Of a stretch of DNA of 64,000 nucleotides, positions 24,276 to 32,107 are shown in pieces. This stretch comes from Roseburia hominis. GTDB lineage: Bacteria; Bacillota; Clostridia; Lachnospirales; Lachnospiraceae. The stretch's first letter is position 1. Every line of letters begins with the position of its first letter. The DNA lies in the NCBI GenBank assembly GCA_021771815.1, contig JAETOE010000007.1, forward strand, positions 35,106 to 99,105. Reading direction: 5' to 3'. Position numbers and translations under genes: made by a program. Under the pieces are notes generated by a model. It was not told the DNA's origin. It saw only the letters and a program-made list of their open reading frames with translations, and ran no database searches.

Positions 24276-25428
24276 AATTGAGGTGGCTGTCTGTGACACG
24301 GATACAGAGTACCGCGACAGATTTGTCACATACCTGATCGAGCACAGGGCAGGGGAGTATGCAGTGCACGCATTCTCGTCGCCGGAGCTTTGGGCAAAGA
24401 GGTCAGAGGAGGAAAAAATAGACGTTGCAGTCTGCGGGATGGGCTTTGCGGAGGCAGGGAGAGCTGCGGCTGCACGTGGGATTCCGGTTCTTTTTCTTAG
24501 AGAGACGATGCCAAAAGTGCAGGAGGAGCCGGGCATGGTCGCGGAAGCGGGCGGATACCGTGTTGTGGGAACAGAGAAGTATCAATCCGCGGAAGCAGAA
24601 TATCCGTCGATTAGGGCGGAAGACCGGCTAATCGGGGCGGAGGAATACCCGTCAGCGGTAAGGGCGGCGGATGTGTTCCGGTATCAGCCTATAGAGATAA
24701 TCTTACACGAAGTACAGGTACTTTTGGGTGTGCCGGAGAAAAGGAGACAGAGCATGACGGCGGGAACGGAGGTCATTGGCGTGTATTCTCCAATTTGTCA
24801 CGAGATGCAGATGCCCTTTTCGCTTGTGCTTGCGCGGACGCTTGCGGAGAAGAGGAAGGTGCTGTACGTCAATCTCATGGAGCATTCCGGTTTTCTGGAA
24901 CTGTTCGGACTGACGGGAGGATACGATCTGGGGGATGTAGTGCTTGCGATCCGGCGGAATCGTTTTCCGGAGGACGTGTTCTTAAAAGGGGTCTATGAGG
25001 CGGAGGGAATTCATTATCTTCCACCGTTTGATAATCCCGAAGATTTAATGGAATTTTCAGTGACAGATTATGATGCATTTCTGGAATTTGTGGAGAGACA
25101 GACGGATTATGATGCACTGGTGATTGATTTTGGAGCGGGAATGCGGGAACTTGCAAGAGCGCTCGAGGCATGTACGAGTATTTATTGTCTGATGAAGAAC
25201 GGCTATTTTTATGAATGTCAGATGAATCACTTCTTAAGATACCTTGCGCGGGAACAGGGGGAAGAGATGAAAGAGCGGCTTCACGTGGTGCAGCTCCCGT
25301 TTTCCGCAAAAAAAATCCGCACAGGCATAGATGTATACAGGCAGCTTCTTTGGAGTGAGTTTGGAGATTATGTCAGGGAATATTTGGCGGGGGTGCACAT
25401 GAGAATCAGTGATGGGAGGTGTGTATGA
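24268..25428 (+). CDS. tadZ: TadZ/CpaE-like protein with degenerate nucleotide loop
   Basis: The 386-aa cytoplasmic protein has two domains. The N-terminus (1-90) looks like an atypical receiver (RIEVAVCDTDTEYR). The C-terminal part (170-386) has the MinD/ParA fold of TadZ, which places the pilus machine at the pole. The P-loop position reads GVYSPICHEMQMPFS, with no lysine, so ATP hydrolysis is unlikely. A later strand (YDALVIDFGAGM) matches the family's Walker B. The TTG at 24268 is chosen because GGGGGTG lies 6 nt upstream and it overlaps the previous stop. The last codons are a partial copy of the start of the tadA gene. Confidence 0.8.
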   Translation: MSRIEVAVCDTDTEYRDRFVTYLIEHRAGEYAVHAFSSPELWAKRSEEEKIDVAVCGMGFAEAGRAAAARGIPVLFLRETMPKVQEEPGMVAEAGGYRVVGTEKYQSAEAEYPSIRAEDRLIGAEEYPSAVRAADVFRYQPIEIILHEVQVLLGVPEKRRQSMTAGTEVIGVYSPICHEMQMPFSLVLARTLAEKRKVLYVNLMEHSGFLELFGLTGGYDLGDVVLAIRRNRFPEDVFLKGVYEAEGIHYLPPFDNPEDLMEFSVTDYDAFLEFVERQTDYDALVIDFGAGMRELARALEACTSIYCLMKNGYFYECQMNHFLRYLAREQGEEMKERLHVVQLPFSAKKIRTGIDVYRQLLWSEFGDYVREYLAGVHMRISDGRCV

Positions 25429-25492
25429 GAATATTGGAGGAGATGTATAAGGAAATTGCAGATGGGAGGTGCATATGAGGATATCAGATGGC
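25399..25492 (+). repeat. Three tandem imperfect copies of the tadA translation start region
   Basis: ATGAGAATCAGTGATGGGAG (25399), ATGAGAATATTGG (25425) and ATGAGGATATCAGATGG (25475) repeat the same start sequence. Each of the two later ATGs is preceded by GATGGGAGGTG. The first copy codes the end of tadZ, the second a 17-codon reading frame, and the third the start of tadA. Confidence 0.7.
25425..25478 (+). CDS. 17-codon reading frame between tadZ and tadA
   Basis: ATG at 25425 with GGGAGG upstream opens a 17-residue frame (MRILEEMYKEIADGRCI) whose stop overlaps the tadA ATG (ATATGA). It arose from duplication of the start region. It may serve only for translational coupling; a functional peptide is unlikely. 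Confidence 0.4.
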   Translation: MRILEEMYKEIADGRCI

Positions 25493-26707
25493 GAGATCCG
25501 GAAGCTGCGCGACGAGATCATGCAGGAGATTGACCTGACCAGGCAGCTTGGGGATGAGGAGGTATATCGTCTGGTGGAGGAACACGCGGGGCGGTTTTCC
25601 AGAGAGAGAATGCTTACGCTAAGGGAGCGCGACGAACTGGAGCAGTTCTTGTTCCATTCGATGCGCAAGCTCGATGTGCTGCAGGAACTGTTGGAAGACA
25701 AGGAGATTACCGAAATTATGGTGAATGGCGCCGACCATATTTTCTATGAGAAAGGAGGCAGACTCTACGAATCAGACAGGCACTTTTCTTCGAAAGAGAA
25801 ACTGGGTGATGTGATACAACAGATGGCAGGCTACAGTAACCGTATGGTGAACGAGGCGTCGCCGATCGTGGACACGAGGCTTGCAGACGGCTCGCGTGTG
25901 AATATTGTGCTTGAACCGGTTGCACTTGACGGGTCAGCCATCTCCATCCGCAAATTTCCAGAGTGTCCAATCGGCATGGCAGATCTGATTCGAATGGGTT
26001 CGCTGACCGGGGAGGCGGCAGAGTTTTTAAGAGCGTTGGTGTGCTCGGGGTACAATATTTTCATTTCGGGCGGAACCGGCTCGGGGAAGACAACGTTTTT
26101 GAATGCGCTGTCTCAATATATTCCAAGGGAGGAGCGGATTATTACCATCGAGGATTCGGCAGAACTGCAGTTATTGGACAAGCCCAATCTGGTTCGCCTT
26201 GAGACGAGAAATGCCAATACGGAAGGGGTTGTTCCGATCACGATCCGTGATCTGATCCGTACGGCGCTTCGTATGCGTCCCGAGCGGATTGTAGTAGGGG
26301 AGTGCAGGGGCGCGGAAGCGCTCGACGTCCTACAGGCAATGAATACGGGGCATGACGGAAGTCTTTCGACCGGACACGCGAATTCCTGCCGCGATATGTT
26401 AAGCCGCCTTGAGACAATGGTGCTTATGGGGATGGAACTGCCGCTTCCGGCAATCCGAAGCCAGATCGCATCGGGAATCGACATTCTGGTGCATCTGGGG
26501 AGACTGCGGGATAAAAGCCGCCGCGTGCTTAGTATTGCGGAGATTATCGGAATGACGGACGGGGAGATTGCTTTGAGGGAGTTGTTCCGCTTTGAGGAGA
26601 CAGGGGAGGAATGCGGCCTTGTGCAAGGGGCGCTTGTGCGGACGGCAGGTCTACAGAATACGGAAAAGTGCCGGAGAGCAGGCTTTTTGTCGGAGGGGGT
26701 GATGTAG
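25475..26707 (+). CDS. tadA: Tad pilus assembly ATPase TadA/CpaF
   Basis: The 410-aa protein is the hexameric secretion ATPase that powers Flp pilus assembly at the inner face of the membrane. It has an N-terminal helical part and a CpaF core with EIMVNGADHIFYEKGG. Walker A is GGTGSGKTTFLNALS near residue 200. An Asp box follows (IITIEDSAELQL), then Walker B (MRPERIVVGECRGAEALD) and a His box (GHDGSLSTGHANS). All catalytic elements are present. GGGAGG lies 5 nt before the ATG at 25475. Confidence 0.95.
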   Translation: MRISDGEIRKLRDEIMQEIDLTRQLGDEEVYRLVEEHAGRFSRERMLTLRERDELEQFLFHSMRKLDVLQELLEDKEITEIMVNGADHIFYEKGGRLYESDRHFSSKEKLGDVIQQMAGYSNRMVNEASPIVDTRLADGSRVNIVLEPVALDGSAISIRKFPECPIGMADLIRMGSLTGEAAEFLRALVCSGYNIFISGGTGSGKTTFLNALSQYIPREERIITIEDSAELQLLDKPNLVRLETRNANTEGVVPITIRDLIRTALRMRPERIVVGECRGAEALDVLQAMNTGHDGSLSTGHANSCRDMLSRLETMVLMGMELPLPAIRSQIASGIDILVHLGRLRDKSRRVLSIAEIIGMTDGEIALRELFRFEETGEECGLVQGALVRTAGLQNTEKCRRAGFLSEGVM

Positions 26708-26709
26708 AC

Positions 26710-27447
26710 ATGGATTATCGGAAATATCAGCTTGGGGTGAAGGAGAAGCTTCTCTGTCTGGCGGCGGGCAGTGCGCTCAACGGTATAATTGCATGGCTGT
26801 TCTACCGCTCTCTCTGGGGGATGGTTTTAGTGCCTGCCGTGTATATTGTATGCAGGGGAAGATATGAGGAAATGCAGCAAAAGAAGCGGACAGAGAAGCT
26901 TCTTGGTGAATTCAAGGATACGATGCAGGCGGTATCGGCGGCGCTTCTTGCGGGGTATTCCATGGAGAATTCCTGGCGGGAGGCAGAAAAGGAGCTTTTT
27001 GGCCTGCACGGGAAAGATTGTCTTATGCTTGCGGAGGTACATCGCATGAATGAGGCGGTGCGGATGAATGAACCGCTTGAGAAGGCGCTCGGAGAATTTG
27101 CAGAGCGCAGCGGTTGTGAGGAGATTGAGAGCTTTGCCGAGGTATTTTCGTTTGCGAAGAGGAGCGGGGGCGATTTTGCCAGGATTATCCGCACGACGAC
27201 GCAGAAGCTTATCGGGCGTATGGAGGTAGAGCGGGAGATTGCTACCGTGCTTGCGGGCAAAAAGCTGGAGGGAAGGATCATGAATGTTATGCCGCTTGGA
27301 ATTTTGGCATATCTGACATTCACGTCGGGGGATTTTCTTGAGGTGCTGTACGGTAATGTATTGGGAATCGTGATTATGAGTACGGCGCTTGGAATCTATC
27401 TGGCGGCAATTAAGCTTTCGGAACATATTCTTGACATTCAGGTGTAG
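26710..27447 (+). CDS. tadB: Tad pilus membrane platform protein TadB
   Basis: The 245-aa protein has a T2SSF domain. Two N-terminal hydrophobic stretches (residues 15-50) and one or two C-terminal ones (about 195-240) surround a cytoplasmic helical bundle (FKDTMQAVSAALLAGYSMENS). TadB and TadC form the membrane platform on which TadA acts. The ATG at 26710 follows the tadA stop by 2 nt with GGAGGGGG upstream. Confidence 0.88.
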   Translation: MDYRKYQLGVKEKLLCLAAGSALNGIIAWLFYRSLWGMVLVPAVYIVCRGRYEEMQQKKRTEKLLGEFKDTMQAVSAALLAGYSMENSWREAEKELFGLHGKDCLMLAEVHRMNEAVRMNEPLEKALGEFAERSGCEEIESFAEVFSFAKRSGGDFARIIRTTTQKLIGRMEVEREIATVLAGKKLEGRIMNVMPLGILAYLTFTSGDFLEVLYGNVLGIVIMSTALGIYLAAIKLSEHILDIQV

Positions 27448-27476
27448 CCGCCGGAGTAAAGGGGGATGAGAGAGCC

Positions 27477-28763
27477 ATGATTGTGTGTGCGGTGGTATTG
27501 GCGGCGTGCGTGCTGCTTGGACTCATATGCCGCAGGAGTCTGTCGGAGATGAGAAAGAAAATGCTTGGGGTGATAGCGGCAAGTGCTCTGATTGGTCTGG
27601 CAGCGGGAGTGTCGGATAGCGGCAGTCCGGTACTTACGGACGGGAATCTTCTGCAGAGGAAGCCGAACGGCGGGGGAAGCTACGGCGCGGATCTGAGCCT
27701 GTATGTAGACGGAGAGAAGGAAGGGGCGGACTATCATGTCGATGTCCCCGAGCAGCTTCTTACCGTCAGGGAAGAACAGGTATATCTTGACGCGGCTGAG
27801 GAAGAGATTACAGAGGAATTTCCGGGGGAGAATGCATCCGTAAACTGCATTCGAAAGAGAGTCAGAATAAGGGACAGCTATCAGAACGGCAAGGTGGATG
27901 CGGAGTGGAGCTTTGACAATTACCGGATTATGGACGCATCGGGCAATGTGGTCGCTAAAGAGCTTTCCGATGAAGGGGAATTGGTGCGGGCGCGCGTCCT
28001 GTTAAGCTGCGGGAAAACGGAGCGTGTGACAGAGTTTTATTTTCAGGTGTTCCCGGAAGTTCTGGGCGAGCAGGAACGTTTTTTGCAGCAGTTGGAAAGA
28101 GAACTGTCAGAACAGGGGAAGAAGACGGGAGAAGCTTTTTTGACGCTTCCTGATGCGGTGGGAGAGCATCGGCTTCTCTGGGAGGAGAGGGCGGCGCATA
28201 CGCCGGAGAAGATGCTTCTTTTTGGGGGTGTTCTGGCGGGATTTGTGCCGGCGGTTGTGCGGAGCAGGGAAGAACAGGCCCGGAAGAAACGGGAATGTCT
28301 GTTGGAATTAGAGTATCCGGATATGGTGAGTAAGCTGGCGCTGCTTCTTGGATCGGGTATGACGATGCAGGGGGCATTTCGCAAAATTGCGTTTTCTTAC
28401 GAGAAGAAGCGGAAAGTGCATAGGGTACGGGAGATGCCGGTATATGACGAGATGATGATTGCATGCCGTGAAATGGAAAGCGGTGTGGGAGAGCAGAAGG
28501 CGTATGAACATTTTGGGGAGCGCTGCGGGGGAGCCATGTATCGGAAATTTGCAAATATCCTGACACAAAATTTGAAGAAGGGAAGCCAGGGAGTAGTAGC
28601 TCTCCTGGAGCAGGAAGCGGAAAACGCTTTCGAGGAGCGGAAGCGTGCGGCAAAACGCTATGGGGAGGAAGCGGGAACAAAGCTTCTCTTTCCGATGATG
28701 ATAATGTTGGGAATTGTGATGGTGATTCTGATTATTCCGGCAGTATTTGCATTTCAGATTTAG
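27477..28763 (+). CDS. tadC: TadC-like platform protein with an extra N-terminal domain
   Basis: The 428-aa protein ends in a T2SSF domain (about residues 275-425; YPDMVSKLALLLGSGMTMQG) with a strong C-terminal membrane helix. Unlike standard TadC (about 300 aa), it carries two N-terminal hydrophobic segments, then roughly 190 residues of polar, beta-rich sequence (about 50-240) before the third hydrophobic segment near 243. By topology this insert would lie outside the cytoplasm. Order and position after tadB support the assignment. The role of the insert is not known. Confidence 0.82.
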   Translation: MIVCAVVLAACVLLGLICRRSLSEMRKKMLGVIAASALIGLAAGVSDSGSPVLTDGNLLQRKPNGGGSYGADLSLYVDGEKEGADYHVDVPEQLLTVREEQVYLDAAEEEITEEFPGENASVNCIRKRVRIRDSYQNGKVDAEWSFDNYRIMDASGNVVAKELSDEGELVRARVLLSCGKTERVTEFYFQVFPEVLGEQERFLQQLERELSEQGKKTGEAFLTLPDAVGEHRLLWEERAAHTPEKMLLFGGVLAGFVPAVVRSREEQARKKRECLLELEYPDMVSKLALLLGSGMTMQGAFRKIAFSYEKKRKVHRVREMPVYDEMMIACREMESGVGEQKAYEHFGERCGGAMYRKFANILTQNLKKGSQGVVALLEQEAENAFEERKRAAKRYGEEAGTKLLFPMMIMLGIVMVILIIPAVFAFQI

Positions 28764-28777
28764 AATAGGAGGTTGCT

Positions 28778-28945
28778 ATGAGAGGAATCAGAGAATTTAT
28801 CAAAGAGGAAGACGGAGTTGGAGTAGTAGAACTGATATTGATTCTGGTCGTGTTGATCGGACTTGTCCTGATATTTAAGGACCAGCTCACCGATCTGGTG
28901 AATGACATTTTCGATACGATCACGAAACGTGCGGGGAAGGTCTGA
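28778..28945 (+). CDS. flp: Flp-type major pilin (55 aa)
   Basis: This short gene, with AGGAGG 5 nt before the ATG, codes a classic Flp prepilin: a polar leader ending in EEDG, the cleavage site G/VGVVE with Glu at +5, and a hydrophobic helix (LILILVVLIGLVLIF), then a short acidic tail. It is processed by the A24 peptidases of this operon and polymerised by TadA/B/C. It sits exactly where Flp genes usually lie, after tadC. The next gene starts 1 nt after its stop. Confidence 0.9.
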   Translation: MRGIREFIKEEDGVGVVELILILVVLIGLVLIFKDQLTDLVNDIFDTITKRAGKV

Positions 28946-28946
28946 T

Positions 28947-30434
28947 ATGGAGAAGCGAGGAAGTCTTACGGTATTTGCCGCGCTGACATTTATGCTGATA
29001 GCGTCCTTCCTGACAGCGCTTTTGGAGGCGGGAAGGATGTATGAGCTGGAAGCGTATGCGGATATCAGCTCTGCGCTTGCGGTAGAGTCTGTCTGCGCGG
29101 AATATCAACCCGCCCTGTGGGAGGATTTTCATATGCTGGGGCTTGATGGCGCGTACGGCGGGGAAAATTTTTCCATGGACTATGTCACGGCGGTGCTCCT
29201 GCAACGGATACGCACCAATCTGAATCAGGGCGGGGATGGAAGCGCGGTAATGGCGCTTTCGCCCGCCATGGCGGAAACGGTGGAATATCAACTTCTGACG
29301 GACGGAGACGGCAGTGTGTTTCTGGACTGTGTGGCAGATTATATGAAGGAAAATCTTTCGGTAGAAGCGGCGCAGATTTTATATGACAGATATACCAGAA
29401 GTGAGGAAGCAGAGCAGGAACAGCAGGAGATGACGGGAAGTGTGGAGAATGCAAAAGCTGCGATTGAAGATGCGAAGCGGCAGCAGGAGGAAGCAGCGTC
29501 AGGAAATAAGACGGATGTGAGCACTGCGCCGCGGGAGCCGGGCAGGGTAGAGGAGAATCCGCTCGACGTTGTGCTTGCTCTGAAACAAAATGCGCTTCTT
29601 GGAATGGTAACAGGAGAACCGGGCGGCATCTCCACAAAACGGGTTGCGCTTACAGATACGGTCGGTTCGCGGAAACGCGAGCAGGGGACCGCTGCGGTTA
29701 CAGCGGAGACAGACTGGTATGACAAGGTCCTGGCACTCGAATATATGGATCAGTATTTTTCGGATTATGGAGATCCGGCAGAGGAGCATGCACTTTCTTA
29801 TGAGATGGAGTATGTTCTCTGCGGGGAGGAAGCGGACGTGGATAATCTCGAGGGAGCAGTGAACCGCCTTCTATTAATTCGAGAAGCGGCAAATATAACC
29901 CATATTCTCGGGGACAGCGGAAAGATGGCGACGACGCTTTCAATGGCGGAGGTGCTTGCCGGGTTTACGGGGAATCCAGCAATTATCAAGGTCGTGCAGA
30001 TCGGAATTGTTGCGGCGTGGGCGTATGTGGAGAGTATTTTGGATATCCGTGCCCTGCTTGCAGGAAAAAAGATCGCGCTATTTAAGAGCAGTGGGGAGTG
30101 GACGACCAGCCTCGGAAATCTTGTACAGGCGTTTTCGGATGGAGACGGCGCGATGGAATGTGCGGACGGCATTTCCTATCAGGATTATATCAAAGGGCTG
30201 CTCTTTACGATGCGGACGGAGAAGCTGGCGTATCGGATGATGGATGTGATGGAATGGAATATCAGGCTGACCCCAGCGTATGCAAACTGCAGAATGGACC
30301 ATATGCTCTGCGGGATCCGGTATCGCATAACCTACACGGCAGAGCCGCTGTTTTCGAAGATCTCGATGCTTGGAAGTCCGGGAATCGGGGAGCTTGTGTT
30401 TGAAAATGAGAAGAAATTTGCTTATTACGAATGA
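28947..30434 (+). CDS. Large pseudopilin-like protein (DUF5702-like)
   Basis: The 495-aa protein has an N-terminal TadE/TadG-like segment (KRGSLTVFAALTFMLIASF) that could be handled by a prepilin peptidase or serve as an anchor. A large extracytoplasmic part follows. It contains a coiled-coil-prone Gln/Glu stretch near residues 150-185 and a hydrophobic helix near 345-365 (IIKVVQIGIVAAWAYVES). From memory such proteins in Lachnospiraceae Tad loci are annotated DUF5702. A tip or minor pilin role is inferred from position. Confidence 0.7.
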   Translation: MEKRGSLTVFAALTFMLIASFLTALLEAGRMYELEAYADISSALAVESVCAEYQPALWEDFHMLGLDGAYGGENFSMDYVTAVLLQRIRTNLNQGGDGSAVMALSPAMAETVEYQLLTDGDGSVFLDCVADYMKENLSVEAAQILYDRYTRSEEAEQEQQEMTGSVENAKAAIEDAKRQQEEAASGNKTDVSTAPREPGRVEENPLDVVLALKQNALLGMVTGEPGGISTKRVALTDTVGSRKREQGTAAVTAETDWYDKVLALEYMDQYFSDYGDPAEEHALSYEMEYVLCGEEADVDNLEGAVNRLLLIREAANITHILGDSGKMATTLSMAEVLAGFTGNPAIIKVVQIGIVAAWAYVESILDIRALLAGKKIALFKSSGEWTTSLGNLVQAFSDGDGAMECADGISYQDYIKGLLFTMRTEKLAYRMMDVMEWNIRLTPAYANCRMDHMLCGIRYRITYTAEPLFSKISMLGSPGIGELVFENEKKFAYYE

Positions 30435-30449
30435 AGGAGGGGTGTCGCG

Positions 30450-31328
30450 GTGTCTCTTTATTTTGTGTGCAGGTTGACAAATAAAATGAATAAAGGAAAG
30501 GAATGTTCTCTCCCCGAAAGGAATCCGACCTGTGATTTAGGATACCGTCAACTGTTTCGGAAAGGGACACCGCGATGCCTCCGGCTTCGTGCGGTATTTA
30601 CATTGGAGGCGGCGGTAATTCTGCCGCTGACGGCATGCTTTTTCGTCAGTATTCTGTTTTTTTTCCGTGTGATGCAGGTACAGCTTGAGGTACAGAAGGC
30701 ATTGGATGACACGGGGAGGACTTTGGCGGTTACGCTCTCGGGTGAGGACTCGAGTGAAATCGTCGGAATTGGAGAGGCAAAAGTGCTGTTTCTAAAGGAA
30801 CTGTCCGGGCGGGAGACGGCGGAGCGTTATATCAGTGGGGGGAATCTTGGAGTCAGCCTTCTGAAATCTGAGTTTACGCAGGATGAGATTCATCTGAAAG
30901 CAAGCTATCATTTGAAACTTCCTATTCGCATTTTCTGGGTATGGGATTTTGCGATGGAGCAAAGGGCAGACTGCAGGAAATGGACAGGCTGGAACGGGGC
31001 GGCAGACAGTGGAACAGGGGATGAGTGGGTTTATGTGACCGAGACGGGAACGGTATACCACACGAAGAGTACATGTACGCATCTGGAGCTTTCGATTCAG
31101 TCTGTGAGTTATGACCAGCTTGCGGTGTTGAGAAACGAGAGCGGCGGTAAATATCGCAGATGTGAGCAGTGCGGTTCGTCTCAAAATGTGTTCGGACGGG
31201 TATACATTACGAACCAGGGTGATTGTTATCATACGGATTTAGGGTGCAGCGGTATCAAGCGAACCGTTTACATGGTACGTTTATCCGAGGTCGGATCGCG
31301 CAGTGCGTGCAGCAGATGCGGGATGTAA
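30450..31328 (+). CDS. TadE-like pseudopilin with duplicated Cys/His C-terminal motif
   Basis: The 292-aa protein starts at GTG 30450, 7 nt after GGAGGGG. A long polar leader is followed by a TadE-type segment, FTLEAAVILPLTACFFVS (about residue 50), with Glu at the +5-like position. The outer part ends in two similar units of about 45 residues (near 193-242 and 247-292). Each contains a YHT-x3-4-C segment and later a C-x2-C pair (RRCEQCG, SACSRCG). This looks like a small metal or disulfide module. Pseudopilin status is supported by position. Confidence 0.75.
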   Translation: MSLYFVCRLTNKMNKGKECSLPERNPTCDLGYRQLFRKGTPRCLRLRAVFTLEAAVILPLTACFFVSILFFFRVMQVQLEVQKALDDTGRTLAVTLSGEDSSEIVGIGEAKVLFLKELSGRETAERYISGGNLGVSLLKSEFTQDEIHLKASYHLKLPIRIFWVWDFAMEQRADCRKWTGWNGAADSGTGDEWVYVTETGTVYHTKSTCTHLELSIQSVSYDQLAVLRNESGGKYRRCEQCGSSQNVFGRVYITNQGDCYHTDLGCSGIKRTVYMVRLSEVGSRSACSRCGM

Positions 31329-31384
31329 CAGAGAGAAAATAAAACGAGAGGGCAAAAAAGATGAAGAAATGAGGGAATGAAAAG

Positions 31385-31810
31385 ATGACAGGTGGTCTGA
31401 TTGGAAATACGGCGTTATTGGGAGTGCTTGCGGTAACAGCGTATCAGGATTGGAAGGAACAGAAAATCAACATATATCTTCCGTGTGCGGCGGGGATTGC
31501 GGGATGGCTTTTATATTTGTTTTACCGGGAGCATACGTTTACAGATCTGCTGATGGGTATGGGAATCGGAACTATTATGCTGCTCATCTCTTGGCTTGGC
31601 AGGGAGTGTATCGGGATGGGAGACGGGGTGATGCTGATGGCAAGCGGCACATTTCTTGGTTTTTGGGGCAATCTGGAGCTTCTTTTTGCCGCGCTTTTTC
31701 TGGCTGCGGCTGCGGCGCTGTTCCTGCTCGTCATAAAAAGAAAGGGAAGGAATTACAGGATGCCGTTTCTGCCGTTTCTATTGGCGGCATATTTGTTTCA
31801 ACTTGGATAA
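31385..31810 (+). CDS. Prepilin peptidase (A24 family), second copy
   Basis: The 141-aa membrane protein contains AYQDWKEQKIN with the first catalytic Asp and GMGDGVML (GxGD) with the second. About five hydrophobic segments are present. It is only distantly similar to the first copy at the head of the operon, so the two probably divide substrates (pilin and TadE-type pseudopilins, for example). The 56-nt gap before it holds no clear terminator. Confidence 0.85.
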   Translation: MTGGLIGNTALLGVLAVTAYQDWKEQKINIYLPCAAGIAGWLLYLFYREHTFTDLLMGMGIGTIMLLISWLGRECIGMGDGVMLMASGTFLGFWGNLELLFAALFLAAAAALFLLVIKRKGRNYRMPFLPFLLAAYLFQLG

Positions 31811-31878
31811 GAAAACGATGGAAAAGATAGACGAAGAAATAATTGGAAAGATAGATAACGGAAAAGGGGGAAGTGGCA

Positions 31879-32091
31879 ATGCGCGGGAGCCTGACGATTG
31901 AAGCGGCATTGATCGTGCCGATGCTGCTTATGGTGTTCGCGCTGGCAATGGGGAGCGGGCTTGCGATGTACGGCGAGTGCAGAGAGACGGCCGCTTTGAT
32001 TATGGAGGAGCCGGAACCTGATACGGTGAAGATGTTCTATCGTTGGAAGACGATGGGCGAACTGTTGCAAAACGGCGGGGATGAACAATAA
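31879..32091 (+). CDS. Small TadE-like pseudopilin (70 aa)
   Basis: The protein begins MRGSLTIEAALIVPMLLMVF, a type IV pilin-like helix with Glu after the presumptive cleavage site. It ends in a short polar tail. The ATG at 31879 lies 7 nt after GGGGGAA; GTG 31873 is too close to that site. It is probably a minor pilin of the Tad system. Confidence 0.75.
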   Translation: MRGSLTIEAALIVPMLLMVFALAMGSGLAMYGECRETAALIMEEPEPDTVKMFYRWKTMGELLQNGGDEQ

Positions 32092-32107
32092 AGACGGGGT
32101 GTGAATA

